A DNA stretch of 64,000 nt, from contig NZ_CP054931.1 in NCBI RefSeq assembly GCF_013364355.1, positions 2,604,001 through 2,668,000 of the forward strand, read 5' to 3'. Positions 38,867-50,097 of the stretch are shown piece by piece; the stretch's first letter is position 1, and each line of letters opens with the position of its first letter. The position numbers and the translations under genes are program-made. Below the pieces are notes generated by a model. It worked only from the letters and a program-made list of their open reading frames with translations, had not been told where the DNA came from and ran no database searches. The DNA comes from Stenotrophomonas sp. NA06056 (GTDB taxonomy: Bacteria; Pseudomonadota; Gammaproteobacteria; Xanthomonadales; Xanthomonadaceae).

Positions 38867-40177
38867 TCACCATTCGGGCAGCTTCTCCGGCAGCAGGGCC
38901 CGGATCGGTTCGCCATCAGCGCTGGCGGCCAGCTTCTCGGCCTCGGCGATGGGAAGATCGACCTGCAGCAGCCAGCCTTCTTCATCGGCCTGCTCGCTGC
39001 GGATCACTTCCAGCTGGTGCAGGCGCGCGCGCAGTCGGCCGGCACTGGGGGGCAGGCGCAACTCGCCGGTTACGTGCTGCAGCCCCAGGCGCTTGCCGAG
39101 CACGGCCTGCAACAGCTCGATGCCCTGCCCGTCGCGGGCGGAAATCCACACCCGCTCACGCCGCGATTCATCCGGCACGCCGTCCTGGCCATCGTGGCGC
39201 ACGTCGGCGCCCTCGATACGGTCGATCTTGTTGAACACCAGCAGCTGCGGCAGGTCGCCGGCACCGACGGCGGTCAGCACCTCATCAACCTGGGCGATGC
39301 GCTCCTCGCGGTGCGGATCGGCGGCATCGACAAGGTGCAGCAGGAAATCCGCCTCGCGCGCTTCAGACAGGGTCGAGCGGAAGGCCGCCACCAGGTCATG
39401 CGGCAGGTCGCGCACGAAACCCACCGTATCGGCCAGCACGACGTTGCCACCGGGCACTGCAATGCGGCGTACGGTCGGATCCAGGGTGGCGAACAACTGG
39501 TCAGCCGCATAGGCCTCGGCGCCAGTCATCGCATTGAACAATGTCGATTTGCCGGCATTGGTGTAGCCCACCAGGGCCACGCGCGGCAATTCGCTGCGCA
39601 CGCGCGCACGGCGCATCTGGGTGCGCTGTACTTCGACCTTTTCCAGCCGCTTCTGCAGCTGTTCAACCCGCTTCTGCAGCAGGCGACGGTCGGTTTCCAG
39701 CTGGGTTTCACCCGGTCCGCGCAGACCGATCGAACCACCACGCTGGCGCTCCAGATGGGTCCAGCCGCGCACCAGCCGTGTCGCCATATGGCGCAGCTGG
39801 GCCAGCTCGACCTGCAGTTTGCCTTCATGACTGCGTGCACGCTGGGCGAAGATGTCCAGGATCAGGCCGGTACGGTCGATCACCCGGCGCTCCAGGAAAC
39901 GCTCCAGATTGCGCTCCTGGCCCGGGCTCAACGCATGGTTGACCAGGACCAGGTCGGCTCCGGTGGCATCGGCAGCGGCCTTGATCTCATCCAGCTTGCC
40001 GCTGCCGAGCAGGGTCGACGGGTTCGGGCGATCCAGGCGCGCAGTGATGGTCACCGCGATGCTGGCCCCAGCCGAGCGGGCCAGATCACCGAATTCTTCC
40101 AGCACATCGTCTTCCAGCTTGCCGAAATGCGGCTGGATCAACAGGGCGTGTTCGCCCTTTTTCGAGCGGTCAAACAT
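38867..40177 (-). CDS. hflX: Ribosome-associated GTPase HflX
   Basis: A 436-residue Obg-like GTPase that splits or rescues stalled ribosomes. The N-terminal ATP-binding-like HflX domain ends in RGPGETQLETDRRLL; the G domain has GYTNAGKST (G1), DTVGFVRDLPH (G3) and NKID (G4). ATG 40177 is 14 bases after hfq. The miaA-hfq-hflX order is that of enterobacteria. Confidence 0.97.
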   Translation of the reverse strand: MFDRSKKGEHALLIQPHFGKLEDDVLEEFGDLARSAGASIAVTITARLDRPNPSTLLGSGKLDEIKAAADATGADLVLVNHALSPGQERNLERFLERRVIDRTGLILDIFAQRARSHEGKLQVELAQLRHMATRLVRGWTHLERQRGGSIGLRGPGETQLETDRRLLQKRVEQLQKRLEKVEVQRTQMRRARVRSELPRVALVGYTNAGKSTLFNAMTGAEAYAADQLFATLDPTVRRIAVPGGNVVLADTVGFVRDLPHDLVAAFRSTLSEAREADFLLHLVDAADPHREERIAQVDEVLTAVGAGDLPQLLVFNKIDRIEGADVRHDGQDGVPDESRRERVWISARDGQGIELLQAVLGKRLGLQHVTGELRLPPSAGRLRARLHQLEVIRSEQADEEGWLLQVDLPIAEAEKLAASADGEPIRALLPEKLPEW

Positions 40178-40191
40178 TCACCGCTCCAACA

Positions 40192-40467
40192 TCATTCGTC
40201 TGCTTCATCACCCGCCTGACCATCTTCACCTGACTGCACGTACCCACCACCCGGGCCGACCTTGACGTTGCGCGCCGGCACCACGGTGGAAATGGCGTGC
40301 TTGTAGACCATCTGGCTGACGGTGTTGCGCAGCAGGACCACGAACTGATCGAACGATTCGATCGTGCCCTGCAGCTTGATGCCGTTGACCAGGTACACCG
40401 AAACCGGCACGCGTTCGCGCCGCAGTGCATTCAAGAAAGGATCCTGCAGCGATTGCCCCTTGGACAT
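40192..40467 (-). CDS. hfq: RNA chaperone Hfq
   Basis: A 91-residue Sm-like hexameric chaperone for sRNA-mRNA pairing. The whole Sm core is present: [40 protein letters not shown] and [12 protein letters not shown]. The C-terminal tail is short and acidic with Gly ([19 protein letters not shown]). ATG 40467 gives the canonical [11 protein letters not shown] start. Confidence 0.98.
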   Translation of the reverse strand: MSKGQSLQDPFLNALRRERVPVSVYLVNGIKLQGTIESFDQFVVLLRNTVSQMVYKHAISTVVPARNVKVGPGGGYVQSGEDGQAGDEADE

Positions 40468-40562
40468 TGCACACTCCTGATTATTGTTCTTATTGGTAGC
40501 CGGCGGTTGCCGCGGCCCCCGAGCCGCTTGCCGGCCCATGATGGTACACGGCCAGCGTCGGT

Positions 40563-41516
40563 TCAGCGTGCAACGAAGGTCGACACCGCGCCTGCCAGGC
40601 GCTCCCCATCCATATGGGGGTCGAACCAGCGCGCATCAAGCTCGCCGCGCAGCCAGGTCAGCTGGCGCTTGGCCAGTTGACGGGTGGCGAAAATGGACCT
40701 GTCACGGAAGCGGGCCTCGTCGCCTTCGCCGTCCAGGTACTCCCAGGCTTGGCGATACCCCACTGCGCGGACGGCCGGCAGGTCCAGCGGCGCGGCGACC
40801 GCCCGCATTTCCGGCAGCGCACGCAGGGCGCGCACTTCGTCGAGGAAGCCCTGGGCGAGCATGGCGTCGAAGCGGGCCTCGATGCGCTGGTGCAGCACGG
40901 CGCGTTCGCGCGGCGCCAGGATCAGCTTCAATGTGCGCACCGGCAACGGGGCGACCCCGGGTCGACGCTGCCATTCACTGATCGGCGTGCCGGTCAGCCG
41001 GTAGACCTCCAGCGCCCGCTGGATGCGTTGCGGGTCGGTGGCATGGATGCGCGCGGCGGCGGCCGGGTCGACAGTGGCCAGCTCGGCATGCAGGGCCGCC
41101 CAGCCGCGCTCGGCGGCCTCGGCGCTCAAGGCATCGCGCATCGCCGGGTCTGCCTCCGGCATCGGCGACAGCCCCTGCAGCAGCGCACGGAAGTACAGGC
41201 CGGTGCCGCCGGCCAGGATCGGCGTCTTGCCCCGGGCGACGATGTCGGCCACCACGCGGCTGGCATCGGCGGCGAACTCGGCGGCCGAATAGGTCTGCCA
41301 GGGATCGCGCAGGTCCAGCAGGTGGTGCGGTGCCTGCGCGCGTTCGGCAGCATCAGGCTTGGCCGAACCGACATCCAGCCCGCGATAGACCAGCGCCGAA
41401 TCGACGCTGACGATTTCGCCATCCAGCCGCTGCGCCAGCGCGATCGCGGTTGCGGTCTTGCCGCTGGCGGTCGGCCCCATCACGGCGATCGCCAGCGGTC
41501 GTTGATCGACAGCCAT
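40563..41516 (-). CDS. miaA: tRNA dimethylallyltransferase
   Basis: A 317-residue enzyme that adds dimethylallyl to A37 of tRNAs reading UNN codons. P-loop GPTASGKT is at 14-21, followed by [19 protein letters not shown] and [15 protein letters not shown]. Its ATG shares one base with the folP stop (TGATG), so it is translated after folP. Followed at 95 bases by hfq. Confidence 0.97.
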   Translation of the reverse strand: MAVDQRPLAIAVMGPTASGKTATAIALAQRLDGEIVSVDSALVYRGLDVGSAKPDAAERAQAPHHLLDLRDPWQTYSAAEFAADASRVVADIVARGKTPILAGGTGLYFRALLQGLSPMPEADPAMRDALSAEAAERGWAALHAELATVDPAAAARIHATDPQRIQRALEVYRLTGTPISEWQRRPGVAPLPVRTLKLILAPRERAVLHQRIEARFDAMLAQGFLDEVRALRALPEMRAVAAPLDLPAVRAVGYRQAWEYLDGEGDEARFRDRSIFATRQLAKRQLTWLRGELDARWFDPHMDGERLAGAVSTFVAR

Positions 41517-42412
41517 CAGTCTTCGTCCGGCCAGCGGACGGTGGGTTTGGCATCTACCCGGACAGCGGGCACCGCTTCGACCGCCTGCCAGACGTTCAAG
41601 GCATCGACCGTCGCTGCCACGTCGTGCACACGCACGATACGGGCGCCGCGCTGCACGGCGATGAGGTGTGCGGCCACCGACGCAGCAACGCGCTCAGCCG
41701 GTGATTCGCGACCGGTCAGCTCTCCCAGGCTGCGCTTGCGCGACAGCCCGGCCAGCATCGGCACACCGAGTTCGAGAAAGCGCTCGGAACGGGCCAGCAG
41801 GGTGATGTTGTGCGCGGTGCTCTTGCCGAAGCCGAAGCCGAGGTCGATCACCAGGTTCTTCTTGGCGATGCCGGCCATTTCGGCGGCGAACAACCGCTGC
41901 ACCAGGAAGCCATGGACGTCGCTGACGACGTCATCGTACTGCGGGTCGGCCTGCATGTGGCCGGGCTCGCCCTGCATGTGCATCAGCACCACCGGCACAC
42001 CTGCATCTGCCGCCGCCTCCAGCGCACCGTCCTGGCGCAGGCCGAAAATGTCGTTGATCATCCCGGCACCTGCAGCCACTGCGGCGCGCATCACTTCCGG
42101 CTTGAAGGTGTCGATGCTGATCGGCACCGATGTACGCGTCGCCAGCTGCTCGATGACGGGCAGGACACGACGCAGCTCTTCGTCGATCGACACCGGCGCG
42201 GCACCCGGGCGGGTGGACTCGCCGCCGATATCGAGCAGGTCAGCCCCCTCCTCCACCAGCTTCAGGCCGTGCGCGACCGCTGCTTCGGTGGTGTCATGGG
42301 CACCGCCGTCGGAGAACGAATCCGGGGTGACGTTGACGATCCCCATGACCCGGGCACGGTCCAGGCGCAGGATGCGGCCGGCGCAATCGAGCTGGGGAGA
42401 GATATCGAACAT
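41516..42412 (-). CDS. folP: Dihydropteroate synthase
   Basis: A 298-residue DHPS that joins p-aminobenzoate and pterin-PP in folate synthesis; the target of sulfonamides. [15 protein letters not shown] and GGESTRPGA are the two pterin/phosphate-site signatures, with later [14 protein letters not shown] and [15 protein letters not shown] 42412 gives the normal N-terminus; the longer open frame runs into repeat island B and is not coding. Usual neighbour ftsH is next upstream across the island. Confidence 0.97.
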   Translation of the reverse strand: MFDISPQLDCAGRILRLDRARVMGIVNVTPDSFSDGGAHDTTEAAVAHGLKLVEEGADLLDIGGESTRPGAAPVSIDEELRRVLPVIEQLATRTSVPISIDTFKPEVMRAAVAAGAGMINDIFGLRQDGALEAAADAGVPVVLMHMQGEPGHMQADPQYDDVVSDVHGFLVQRLFAAEMAGIAKKNLVIDLGFGFGKSTAHNITLLARSERFLELGVPMLAGLSRKRSLGELTGRESPAERVAASVAAHLIAVQRGARIVRVHDVAATVDALNVWQAVEAVPAVRVDAKPTVRWPDED

Positions 42413-42523
42413 GGGCAATCCTGCAGGGACAACGGCGGGTAGTTTAGTTCGGCAGGGCGGCGCCCTGCACCCGCAGAGGCAACAGCCAAAGCCAAAGCAG
42501 CTCTGGATTGCTGATGGTCTGGC

Positions 42524-42621
42524 GGGGCGTTGTGGGGCTGCAGGACACGCCGTAAACCCGTCCTTGGGGGCTCGATGGCGCCATCCATGGCGCCAACGGT
42601 CCTGCAGCCCCACACCGCCCC
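42524..42621 (+). repeat. Long hairpin unit B1
   Basis: Arms 42524-42544 and 42601-42621 pair at 20 of 21 positions (one T-C mismatch). The 56-base interior has the conserved segment starting ACACGCCGTAAACCCGTCC and an inner hairpin TGGCGCCAT-CC-ATGGCGCCA (42576-42595). The interior is nearly identical to that of C1. Confidence 0.88.
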
Positions 42622-42660
42622 ACCTCCGACAGATTCCCGGTGACGGTTGGATTGGGCCCG

Positions 42661-42750
42661 GTAGATCCACGCCATGCGTGGATGAATCTCCATCGAATTC
42701 GAATATCTCGAGAATTGAACGAAGAGCATCCACGCATGGCGTGGATCTAC
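42661..42750. repeat. Facing pair of SMAG palindromes
   Basis: Copies at 42661-42684 (GTAG first) and 42727-42750 (CTAC last), separated by a 42-base spacer with GAATTC and AATATCTCGAGAATTG, the same length as in island A. Confidence 0.9.
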
Positions 42751-42802
42751 CGTGTCGACCAAGGTCGACACCTACCAACAGCAGCAGGAATCTGTCAGAG
42801 GT

Positions 42803-42898
42803 GGGGCGGTGTCGGATGGCGGGGTGTCAGCCGCATGGATGCGGCTGCCAAGGCCCCAGGGATGGGTTCACGGCGTCCCCGCAATCCGACACCGCCCC
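42803..42898 (-). repeat. Long hairpin unit B2
   Basis: Arms 42803-42824 and 42877-42898 pair at 21 of 22 positions. The 52-base interior has CAGCCGCAT-GG-ATGCGGCTG (42828-42847) and the reverse complement of the conserved segment. One arm is identical to A1. Confidence 0.88.
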
Positions 42899-42922
42899 GC
42901 CATCACACGGAATGCCGGCTGA

Positions 42923-42960
<38 letters not shown>

Positions 42961-43026
42961 AGGTTCCCGGCCAGCGGCCGGCACTACCGCCTCTGCGGGC
43001 GCCGGGCGCAGCCCGGCCGGAAAACC

Positions 43027-43212
43027 CTACCTGCGGCGGCGCTTCCGGTCCACGTACAGCGTCTTGATGATGCTCAGCAGGATGCCCACCGCGATACCTA
43101 CGCCACAACCCAGCAGCAGATTGTCCACGGTCAGGCCGACGGCCACACCAACCACGGTGGCGATGACCATTTCGGCGGTGTGGGAAATCGGTTCAGGCTT
43201 GGGGGCAGACAT
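43027..43212 (-). CDS. Small membrane protein of unknown function
   Basis: A 61-residue protein with two hydrophobic segments (about 13-28 and 33-51), linked by NLLLGCG and ending in a positively charged tail DRKRRRR. ATG 43212 follows GGAG with good spacing. It is downstream of the ftsH terminator on the same strand and upstream of island B. No family recognised; the size and charge resemble small regulatory membrane proteins, which is only an impression. Confidence 0.75.
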   Translation of the reverse strand: MSAPKPEPISHTAEMVIATVVGVAVGLTVDNLLLGCGVGIAVGILLSIIKTLYVDRKRRRR

Positions 43213-43254
43213 GCGAACTCCAGCGGACTGTCGGAACGGATGGGCCGGGGCCCG

Positions 43255-43283
43255 GAAACAACAAGGCCGGGTTGCCCCGGCCT
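43255..43283 (-). terminator. Terminator of ftsH
   Basis: AGGCCGGG (43264-43271) pairs with CCCGGCCT (43276-43283); on the minus strand it is followed by TTGTTGTTT. It lies between the ftsH stop and the small membrane gene. Confidence 0.8.
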
Positions 43284-43309
43284 CGTCTTGCATTGCGTAC
43301 GGCAGGCCG

Positions 43310-45247
<1,938 letters not shown>

Positions 45248-45313
45248 CCTCATTGGCTCCGGTGTTCCTCTTAGTGCTGGCGTTGCGTTGGGGTCGAACT
45301 TACGGGGTCGAGC

Positions 45314-45946
45314 TTACTTCATGTGGGCGCGTTTTCCCTGACCCAAGGCATACACCTCGGGAGAGCGCTTGCGCGAGGCTTCCGGCTTGCGGATGGAGAC
45401 CTTGTCGTACCGGCGGCGCATGTCGCGCACGTAGTCGTCAAAGCCTTCGCCCTGGAACAGCTTGATCAGGAACGCCCCACCGGTCTTGAGGTGGTTGTCG
45501 GCGAAATCCAGCGCAAGCTCGGCCAGATGCATCATCCGCGGCTGGTCGACCGCGCCCACACCACTCTTATTGGGGGCCATGTCCGACAGCACAAGGTCTA
45601 CCGGCTGATCCCCGAGCATGGCTTCAAACTCAGATAGGACGGTTTCTTCCCTGAAGTCACCATGAAGGAACTCCACGCCGGCCAGCGGCGGCATGTCCAG
45701 GATGTCCAGGGCCAGCACGCGGCCGGTATCACCAATCTGTCTCCGAACCTGCTGAGACCAGCCGCCCGGGGCCGCGCCGAGGTCGACCACCACCATGTGC
45801 GGCTTCAGCAGCCGGTCACGTTCGAGCAGTTCTTCAAGCTTGTAGGCCGCGCGGGAGCGCATGCCTTCCGCCTGGGCCTTCTTCACGAAGGGATCGGAGA
45901 AGTGTTCCTTGAGCCAGCGCTGGCTGCTTTTGCTGCGGGTAGCCAT
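45314..45946 (-). CDS. rlmE: 23S rRNA 2'-O-ribose U2552 methyltransferase RlmE
   Basis: A 210-residue FtsJ/RrmJ methyltransferase that modifies U2552 late in 50S assembly. SAM site [13 protein letters not shown], then the K-D-K-E tetrad is visible around [10 protein letters not shown] and [11 protein letters not shown]. The upstream longer frame (to 46105) overlaps the divergent yhbY and is not used; ATG 45946 gives the conserved start [11 protein letters not shown]. ftsH follows at 66 bases. Confidence 0.97.
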   Translation of the reverse strand: MATRSKSSQRWLKEHFSDPFVKKAQAEGMRSRAAYKLEELLERDRLLKPHMVVVDLGAAPGGWSQQVRRQIGDTGRVLALDILDMPPLAGVEFLHGDFREETVLSEFEAMLGDQPVDLVLSDMAPNKSGVGAVDQPRMMHLAELALDFADNHLKTGGAFLIKLFQGEGFDDYVRDMRRRYDKVSIRKPEASRKRSPEVYALGQGKRAHMK

Positions 45947-46010
45947 TGGAAATAGGGGCTGATGGGGTCGCCATGATACCCTGATCGTCCCATTCAACCG
46001 TGTTTTCTGC

Positions 46011-46316
46011 ATGCCCACTGCCTTGACCCCTTCCCAGACCCGTTTCCTGCGCGGCCAAGCCCACGACCTGAAGGCCCTGCTGCAGACCGGCGGCAAGGGC
46101 GTCACGCCGGCCTTCCTGACCGAGCTGAACGAAGTGCTGGAACGTCACGAACTGGTCAAGGTGAAAGTTGCCGCCGAAGACCGTGACGCCCGCGACGTGA
46201 TGATCGGCGAGATCGTGCAGGCCACCGACAGCGCGCTGGTGCAGCGCATCGGCCACGTCGCCGTGCTGTACCGCCCGAGCAAGGAACAGCGCCAGATCGT
46301 GCTGCCGCGCGGCTGA
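46011..46316 (+). CDS. yhbY: Ribosome assembly RNA-binding protein YhbY (CRM domain)
   Basis: A 101-residue single CRM-domain protein associated with pre-50S particles. [20 protein letters not shown] and [20 protein letters not shown] are the conserved helix and RNA-binding GxxG-containing segment, and [13 protein letters not shown] closes the domain. Divergent from rlmE by 64 bases, so a shared control region links two rRNA-related genes. Confidence 0.95.
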   Translation: MPTALTPSQTRFLRGQAHDLKALLQTGGKGVTPAFLTELNEVLERHELVKVKVAAEDRDARDVMIGEIVQATDSALVQRIGHVAVLYRPSKEQRQIVLPRG

Positions 46317-46329
46317 TCGCCCTACTGCC

Positions 46330-46704
46330 ATGCAGCTGAACCACGAACTGCCCGACTACGCCTACAGCCTGCGCGCCGCTGACGGTCGCTCGGCACGAGT
46401 GAATGATCGCGTTCTGGGCAACAGCTTCTTCCTGACCCCGGACCAACTGGTCGAGCAGTGGCCAGTGACCGATGTCGCGGCGCTGCAGGTGGCTGACCTG
46501 GAGCCGATCCTGGCACTGAAGCCGGCATTGATACTGCTCGGCACCGGAGAGCGCCAGGCGTTCCCGCCGGCGGTAGTCATGGCCGCCTGCCTGTCGCGCG
46601 GCATCGGCCTGGAAGTGATGAACAATCCGGCTGCCGCGCGCACCTTCAACATCCTTGCCGGCGAAGGCCGCAAGGTGGCGGCCGCCTTCATTCTGGAAGG
46701 TTGA
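46330..46704 (+). CDS. Mth938-like domain protein
   Basis: A 124-residue Mth938/DUF498 protein, the family of mitochondrial NDUFAF3. The core ILLGTGERQAFPPAVVMAAC and GIGLEVMNNPAAARTFNIL matches. In bacteria its role is unproven; NDUFAF3 assists complex I assembly. It starts 13 bases after yhbY and probably shares its transcript. Confidence 0.9.
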   Translation: MQLNHELPDYAYSLRAADGRSARVNDRVLGNSFFLTPDQLVEQWPVTDVAALQVADLEPILALKPALILLGTGERQAFPPAVVMAACLSRGIGLEVMNNPAAARTFNILAGEGRKVAAAFILEG

Positions 46705-46714
46705 CGCCGGAGCC

Positions 46715-46858
46715 GCCGGGCGTGGCCCGGCGCTGCCCTGGATTACAGATTGTCTGTAGCGCCCGAGCCGATGCTCGGGCGGCGCCGTGCGGCGGCGAAA
46801 AGGCAGCCGAGCATTGGCTCGGCTCTACAGAACAGCATGCCGGGCACGTGGCCCGGCG
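46715..46858. repeat. REP/GTAG palindrome cluster
   Basis: GCCGGGC-GTG-GCCCGGC (46715-46731), GTAG palindrome (46756-46783) facing GCAGCCGAGC...GGCTCGGCTCTAC (46803-46828), and GCCGGGC-ACGT-GGCCCGGC (about 46839-46857). It occupies the convergent gap before nlpD. Confidence 0.75.
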
Positions 46859-46865
46859 CTAATGG

Positions 46866-47070
46866 CCAGTTACTTCGCCGGCAGATACTGCTGCGGGTCG
46901 ACCGGCTTGCCGTTGTAGCGGGTGAGCAGAGGGCGTTTGCGGCCCATGGGCCGCGCCCTCGGCAAACGCCCGGCGCGCTGCGCCGGGCCGGGGATCCGCC
47001 CGCAAGGCGAACATCCAGTTACTTCGCCGGCAGATACTGCTGCGGGTCGACCGGCTTGCCGTTGTAGCGG
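46866..47070. repeat. 56-bp direct repeat: duplicated 3' end of nlpD around a 93-base palindromic insert
   Basis: 46866-46921 and 47015-47070 are identical over 56 bases. The right copy is the real 3' end of nlpD including its stop; the left copy lies outside the gene. Between them are 93 bases with GGGCGTTTGC...GCAAACGCCC around GGCCCATGGGCC. This looks like a short duplication made when the palindromic insert arrived, or by slipped replication. Confidence 0.93.
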
Positions 47071-47804
47071 ATCTCGAAGTGCAGCATGTCCCGGTTGGCA
47101 CCGGTACGGCCCATCTCGGCGATCTGCTCGCCGGCCTTCACGCTCTGCCCTTCATTTACCAGCCGCTTGCGGTTGTGGCCATAGGCCGACAGCCACTGGT
47201 CACTGTGCTTGATGATGATCAGCTCGCCATAGCCCACCAGGCCGGCACCGGAATACACCACCACGCCATTGGCCGTGGCTTTCACCGGTGCGCCGCTGGT
47301 GCCGGCGATGTCCACACCCTGCTTGGTCGCATCACCGGCCACGTAGCGGCCCACGACTGCGCCATCGGCCGGCCAGCGCCAGGCGATGTTGCTCTTGACC
47401 GGACCTGCCGGGCCCGGCGTCGGTGCAGTGCTGCCGCCGGACGTGCTGCCACCGGGTCGCGGCGCGGTCACCACGGTGGTCGGCGCGCGGCCGCCACCAG
47501 AACCGGCCGGATACAGGCGGATCACCTGTCCCGGATAGATGGTCGATGGGTTGTCGAGGTTGTTCCAGGCGATCAGGTCGGCCGGGGTGATGTCATGGAT
47601 GCGGGCCAGCGCATAGATGGTGTCGCCCTTGCGCACGACCACGGTCTGCCCCGGCTTGGGCACCGACGTCTTCGGCGTGCTGACGCCACTGCCGCCGCTG
47701 CCACTGGGCCGGACCACGGTGGCGGTGCCACAGGCGGCCAAGGTGGATACCAGCAACGCCAGTGCGCCGATGCGCACTCCCTTGCTCAGACGATCTGCAC
47801 TCAT
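47019..47804 (-). CDS. nlpD: NlpD-type lipoprotein, LysM plus degenerate LytM (amidase activator)
   Basis: A 261-residue lipoprotein with lipobox LAAC after a short signal. A LysM domain (VVVRKGDTIYALARIHDITP to GQVIRLYPAG) binds peptidoglycan, then a Pro/Gly/Thr-rich linker, then an M23-like domain. The zinc ligands are missing: KQGVD replaces HxxxD and MLHFEIR replaces HxH, so it should not cut peptidoglycan but activate an amidase, as E. coli NlpD does for AmiC. Start overlaps yqaA by 4 bases. Normally rpoS follows nlpD; here repeats and convergent genes follow instead. Confidence 0.95.
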   Translation of the reverse strand: MSADRLSKGVRIGALALLVSTLAACGTATVVRPSGSGGSGVSTPKTSVPKPGQTVVVRKGDTIYALARIHDITPADLIAWNNLDNPSTIYPGQVIRLYPAGSGGGRAPTTVVTAPRPGGSTSGGSTAPTPGPAGPVKSNIAWRWPADGAVVGRYVAGDATKQGVDIAGTSGAPVKATANGVVVYSGAGLVGYGELIIIKHSDQWLSAYGHNRKRLVNEGQSVKAGEQIAEMGRTGANRDMLHFEIRYNGKPVDPQQYLPAK

Positions 47805-48415
47805 GCGAACTTCGACCTCCATACAAGCCAGGCGATCAGCACCACCACCAACGCGGTGGCGATCCAGCCCAGCGGTTCAATCCATCGGCGCAGCGCTGCT
47901 TCGGCGCGCGCACCACCGATACGGATGACCGCGGCCAGCACGAACACGCGCTTGCCGCGACCGATCAGCATGCTCAACAGGTACTGCGGCATCGGCACGC
48001 CGACGATACCCGATGCCCACGTGAAGACCTTCATCGGAATCGGCATGAAGCCACCCAGCACCAGGAAAGTGAACACCGCCCACGGCGACTCCACCATCTT
48101 GGCCTGCACGGTAGCAATGCCCTGCTCGATCGACGGCAGCATGCCCAGCGCCTCGAACACCGGCTTGATCGCTTCGAATGCGTAATGGCCCAGCGCGTAG
48201 CCGACCAGCGCGCCGACCATCGAGCCGGCCAGGCTGAGGGTGGCGAACCACCAGCCGCGCTTGGGCTGGGCCACGCACATCGGCGCCAGCATCACTTCCG
48301 GCATCACCGGGAAGATGATGGCCTCGAAAAAGCTCAGCACCATCAGGTAGGTCGGCGCGCGCTCGTGCGCGGCCCACTTCATCGCCCGCTCGTACAGCGG
48401 CCCGAAAATCTTCAT
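47801..48415 (-). CDS. yqaA: YqaA/DedA family membrane protein
   Basis: A 204-residue membrane protein of the SNARE-associated/DedA superfamily, YqaA branch. SFFEAIIFPVMPEVMLAPM near the N-terminus and GGFMPIPMKVFTWASGIVGV in the middle are the family signatures. Related DedA proteins act in lipid or undecaprenyl-phosphate transport, but YqaA is not assigned. ATG 48415 follows the pcm stop by 19 bases; it overlaps nlpD by 4 bases. Confidence 0.92.
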   Translation of the reverse strand: MKIFGPLYERAMKWAAHERAPTYLMVLSFFEAIIFPVMPEVMLAPMCVAQPKRGWWFATLSLAGSMVGALVGYALGHYAFEAIKPVFEALGMLPSIEQGIATVQAKMVESPWAVFTFLVLGGFMPIPMKVFTWASGIVGVPMPQYLLSMLIGRGKRVFVLAAVIRIGGARAEAALRRWIEPLGWIATALVVVLIAWLVWRSKFA

Positions 48416-48434
48416 GCAACCCTGCTCCGTGGAT

Positions 48435-49112
48435 TCAATCGAGCATGCCAGACAGCAGCGGTACGAAGGTGACCGGCGCCAGCACGCGCTGTTCGATGCT
48501 GCCGTCGTCCTTGCGATCAAGCTGCACCAGCGACTGCGCGCCCGCGCCGCCGACCGGGGCGACCAGGCGGCCACCTTCGGCCAGCTGCTCGACCAGGGCA
48601 TCGACCAGCGCCGGTGCGGCGGCGGTGACCACGATGGCGTCGAACGGACCATGCTCGGCCCAGCCTACGCGACCATCATCGTGCTTGGTGCGGATGTTCA
48701 TGCCCAGCGCACGGAAACGCTTGCGCGCCTGCCGCAGCAGATCGCCGATGCGCTCGACGGTGTAGACCTCAAGACCCAGCGCACCCAGCACTGCAGCCTG
48801 GTAACCCGAGCCAGTGCCCACTTCGAGCACCTTCTTCGGCGCCACCTGCAGCACGGCCTCGGTCATCCGCGCCACCACCCACGGCTGCGAAATGGTCTGG
48901 CCGTGGCCGATCGGCAGCGCGGTGTCTTCATAGGCGCGTGAGGCCAGGGCCTCATCGATGAACAGATGGCGCGGCACCACCCGGATCGCGTTCAGCGTCG
49001 ACTCGTCGACGATGCCGGCCTCGCGCAGGCGGTCGACCAGGCGGTCGCGCACGCGCTGCGATGTCATGCCGATGCCGACCGCTTCCGGCTGCAGGCGCAG
49101 GCGTGGGCTCAT
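48435..49112 (-). CDS. pcm: Protein-L-isoaspartate O-methyltransferase
   Basis: A 225-residue PIMT that methylates isoaspartyl residues to start their repair in aged proteins. The SAM site [16 protein letters not shown] and preceding [15 protein letters not shown] are diagnostic; post-motifs are in [16 protein letters not shown]. The ATG overlaps the surE stop by 4 bases. Confidence 0.97.
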   Translation of the reverse strand: MSPRLRLQPEAVGIGMTSQRVRDRLVDRLREAGIVDESTLNAIRVVPRHLFIDEALASRAYEDTALPIGHGQTISQPWVVARMTEAVLQVAPKKVLEVGTGSGYQAAVLGALGLEVYTVERIGDLLRQARKRFRALGMNIRTKHDDGRVGWAEHGPFDAIVVTAAAPALVDALVEQLAEGGRLVAPVGGAGAQSLVQLDRKDDGSIEQRVLAPVTFVPLLSGMLD

Positions 49113-49888
49113 GCCGGCTGGTCCAGCGCGGCGGTGAGGCCGCCGACCCAGCTGGCGACCTTTTCCAACGCCTGATAGCGGGTCAGGTCAACCTGGATCG
49201 GGGTGATCGAAATGTGACCGGTGCGCACCGCATGGAAATCGGTACCGGGGCCTGAGTCCTGCTCGCGCCCGGCCGGACCGATCCAGTACACCTCATTGCC
49301 GCGCGGGTCCTTCTGCGCGATGCAGCCTTCGGCGCGATGGCGGTTGCCCAGGCGAGTGACTTCGAAGCCCTTGACCTCGCTCCACGGCAGGTCCGGCACA
49401 TTGACGTTGAGGATGGTGTCGGCCGGCAGCGGATCGGCTTTCAGCCGGGCAACAATCTCCACCGCGGCACGCGCTGCCGTCTCGAAATGCTTCGGATCAT
49501 GATTGCGGGTCACAAGCGACACCGCCACGGCGGGCAGGCCGAGAAAACGACCTTCCATCGCCGCCGAAACGGTGCCGGAATAGATCACGTCATCGCCGAG
49601 GTTGGCGGCATTGTTGATGCCGGACACGACAATGTCAGGCTCGAATTCCAACAGGCCGGTCAGCGCAAGGTGCACGCAATCGGTGGGCGTGCCGGCCACC
49701 GACACGGTGTAGTGGTCGATGCGCTTGAGCCGGATCGGCAGATCCAGGGTCAGCGAATTGCTGGCGCCGGAACGATCGCGGTCCGGTGCGACCACCGTGA
49801 CTTCGTGCCCGGCCTCGCGCAGTACGGATGCCAGCATCCGGATGCCCGCCGCGTCGACACCGTCATCATTGCTGACCAGGATGCGCAT
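49109..49888 (-). CDS. surE: 5'/3'-nucleotidase SurE
   Basis: A 259-residue metal-dependent nucleotidase used in stationary-phase survival. [16 protein letters not shown] holds the Asp-Asp metal ligands (8-9), followed by [13 protein letters not shown] and [16 protein letters not shown] 49888 is the conserved start. It lacks its usual direct neighbour truD, which here is separated by the smr gene and a SMAG array. Confidence 0.97.
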   Translation of the reverse strand: MRILVSNDDGVDAAGIRMLASVLREAGHEVTVVAPDRDRSGASNSLTLDLPIRLKRIDHYTVSVAGTPTDCVHLALTGLLEFEPDIVVSGINNAANLGDDVIYSGTVSAAMEGRFLGLPAVAVSLVTRNHDPKHFETAARAAVEIVARLKADPLPADTILNVNVPDLPWSEVKGFEVTRLGNRHRAEGCIAQKDPRGNEVYWIGPAGREQDSGPGTDFHAVRTGHISITPIQVDLTRYQALEKVASWVGGLTAALDQPA

Positions 49889-50097
49889 CTTCGATTTAAC
49901 CGCTTGATTTTCCAAGAATTCGATCCCGTCACCTTGCAGCGTGGGCGAAGCCAACCCGTCTCCTCCAGGGAAGCGGCGACTCCGCAAGTGCGCCGACTAT
50001 TGTGCCGCAAGCGGGCGCTGGGTCCTACCCTGTCTGCGGTCACGGCCGACATCGAACGGTCATAGGCAGACCCGCGCAGGCGGTTTAACCTGTGCGC

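Noticed and set aside
41516..42778. FolP with a 122-residue N-terminal extension
   Set aside because: The extension is translated repeat-island DNA; ATG 42412 gives the normal family start.
46866..47070. Insertion sequence between the 56-base direct repeats
   Set aside because: The 93-base insert has no coding capacity and 56 bases is far longer than known target duplications.
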